Below, piece after piece: positions 62,947 to 64,000 of a DNA stretch of 64,000 bases. The notes below the pieces were generated by a model that saw only the letters and a program-made list of their open reading frames with translations, had not been told where the DNA came from and ran no database searches. This DNA is from Streptomyces alboniger (GTDB lineage: Bacteria; Actinomycetota; Actinomycetes; Streptomycetales; Streptomycetaceae), in NCBI RefSeq assembly GCF_008704395.1, contig NZ_CP023695.1, positions 4,898,001 through 4,962,000 of the forward strand, given 5' to 3'. Position 1 is the first letter of the stretch, and every line of letters begins with the position of its first letter. Position numbers and translations under genes: made by a program.

Positions 62947-64000
62947 TCAGGGCGTACGGCGTACGGCGCGCCCCGCGAGGGTGTCCGTGCGGCGGCCGTC
63001 CCGCATCACGAACCGGCCGTCGATCAGGACGTGCGGAATGCCGACGGGCAGCGTGCGGGGCGCTTCGAACGTCGAGCCCGCCGCGACCGTCTCCGGGTCG
63101 AAGAGGACCAGGTCGGCGCGGTAGCCCTCGCGGACGAGGCCCCGGTCGGGGAGCCGGAGGCGGGCCGCGGGCCGCGAGGTGAGGTGGGCGACGGTCTCCT
63201 CGAGGGACAGGACACCCAACTCCCGTGCGTAGCGCCCGAGATACTGCGGGAACGTGCCGTAGGCGCGCGGGTGCGGTTTGACCCCTTGCAGGATGCCGTC
63301 GCTGCCACCGGTGTGCACGCGGTGCCGCATGATCGCCCGGACGTTCTCCTCGTGGCCGACGTGCTGGAGGATCGTCGAGCCCAGCCTGTCGTCGATGAGC
63401 AGACGGCGGGCGGTGGTCCAGGGGGCCTCGCCCCGCGCGTCGGCCAACTCCTGGATCGTCCTGCCGACGCAGGAGGCGAGCCCGGGAGCGAGGGCGCCGG
63501 AGATCTCGATGGTGTCCCATTCGATGGGGACGCCGTGGCAGCCGTCGGAGCCGACGACCTCCAGGTGATGGCGGATCCTCTCGGCGGTCCCGTCGTCCCG
63601 GAGCCGGGCGAGGATCGCGTCCGGGCCGCCTTCGCCCGCCCAACTGGGCAGCATCGCGACGAGCGTGGTGCAGCCGGGGGTGTAGGGGTACGTGTCGAGG
63701 GTGATGTCCGCGCCGTGCGCGAGGGCGTCGTCGAGGAGGGCGAGGAGGTCCGGGGCCCTACCCTTGTTCACGCCGAAGTTCATGGTGGCGTGCGCGAGGT
63801 GCAGGGGACAGCGCGCGGTGCGGGCGAGGTTCACCATCTCCTCGTACGCCTGGAGGGCGCCCGCCCCGTAACTGCGGTGATGGGGGCAGTAGTAGCCCTT
63901 GTGGGCGGCTACGACCTCACACAGCGCGGCGAGTTCGGAGTCGTCGGCGTACATGCCGGGGGTGTAGGTGAGGCCCGAGGACATGCCGACGGCGCCCTCG
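62947..64000 (-). CDS. N-acyl-D-amino-acid deacylase (D-aminoacylase), 5' end cut by window
   Basis: Amidohydrolase-superfamily enzyme that removes N-acyl groups from D-amino acids. 351 codons are visible and the frame is open to the edge, so the start and the N-terminal zinc HxH lie outside. Visible: SSGLTYTPGMYA, HLAHATMNFG, DTYPYTPG, HTGGSDGILQG (metal Asp), and a closing LVLFDPETVAAGSTFEAPR beta-sandwich. Full members are about 530 aa. Confidence 0.9.
   Translation of the reverse strand, partial: EGAVGMSSGLTYTPGMYADDSELAALCEVVAAHKGYYCPHHRSYGAGALQAYEEMVNLARTARCPLHLAHATMNFGVNKGRAPDLLALLDDALAHGADITLDTYPYTPGCTTLVAMLPSWAGEGGPDAILARLRDDGTAERIRHHLEVVGSDGCHGVPIEWDTIEISGALAPGLASCVGRTIQELADARGEAPWTTARRLLIDDRLGSTILQHVGHEENVRAIMRHRVHTGGSDGILQGVKPHPRAYGTFPQYLGRYARELGVLSLEETVAHLTSRPAARLRLPDRGLVREGYRADLVLFDPETVAAGSTFEAPRTLPVGIPHVLIDGRFVMRDGRRTDTLAGRAVRRTP

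Overview
The window is high-GC actinobacterial DNA and reads as Streptomyces chromosome. The signs are third-position GC bias, GTG/TTG starts, mycothiol chemistry (mca), a GTP-type PEP carboxykinase, paired ClpP paralogues with PopR, an acyl-CoA carboxylase locus with an epsilon subunit, and short interspersed repeats common in that genus. From memory, the gene order accA2-maf-pccE-pccB-birA-cya-cdgE-hutH and later msrA-metB-ilvA-greA-mca-pck resembles the core arm around SCO4921-SCO4985 of S. coelicolor. No rRNA, tRNA, CRISPR array, transposase or prophage was seen.

Layout. 0-2.8 kb: DeoR and TetR regulators and two small membrane proteins. 3-9.3 kb: acyl-CoA carboxylase module (accA2, Maf, a 42-aa membrane protein, pccE, pccB) with birA, which biotinylates AccA2. 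9.4-14.4 kb: second-messenger and catabolic genes (class III adenylate cyclase, crotonase, GAF-GGDEF protein, histidase). 14.4-24.5 kb: P-loop kinase, predicted sortase substrate, L,D-transpeptidase lipoprotein, large secreted subtilase, hydrolase, VOC protein, Zn-alcohol dehydrogenase and an XRE regulator. 24.5-26.3 kb: popR facing clpP3-clpP4. 26.5-37.8 kb: msrA, metB, a sigma-like gene with a membrane partner, MarR, ilvA, a DrrAB-like exporter, greA and mca.

37.8-44.3 kb is the most distinctive region: a compact minus-strand operon, ACP1 - WS/DGAT-A - WS/DGAT-B - small ORF - ACP2 - ketosynthase - WS/DGAT-C. It has two carrier proteins, one complete ketosynthase and three divergent wax-ester-synthase-like acyltransferases. 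It has no reductase, thioesterase, acyl-activating enzyme or phosphopantetheinyl transferase. I read it as a candidate undescribed acyl-ACP-dependent lipid pathway inserted between housekeeping genes. A membrane-anchored STAND/TPR ATPase with an altered Walker A lies upstream.

47.7-58 kb: YyaL-like thioredoxin-fold protein, hemolysin III-like protein, pckG, a secreted Ig/beta-propeller-like protein, an alanine aminotransferase, and DUF2267, Hsp20 and GvpU-like genes. 58-64 kb: a MerR gene behind a strong leader hairpin, a cold-shock protein, a DEAD-box helicase whose Shine-Dalgarno sits in a predicted hairpin, a cupin-regulator remnant, a methyltransferase, a DinB-like protein and a D-aminoacylase cut by the window edge.

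Regulation readable from sequence: a SigR-type promoter at mca, a near-consensus promoter at hsp20, several genes whose start codon lies 5-8 nt after a -10-like TAnnnT (likely leaderless mRNAs), about a dozen strong terminator hairpins, and several palindromic operator candidates.
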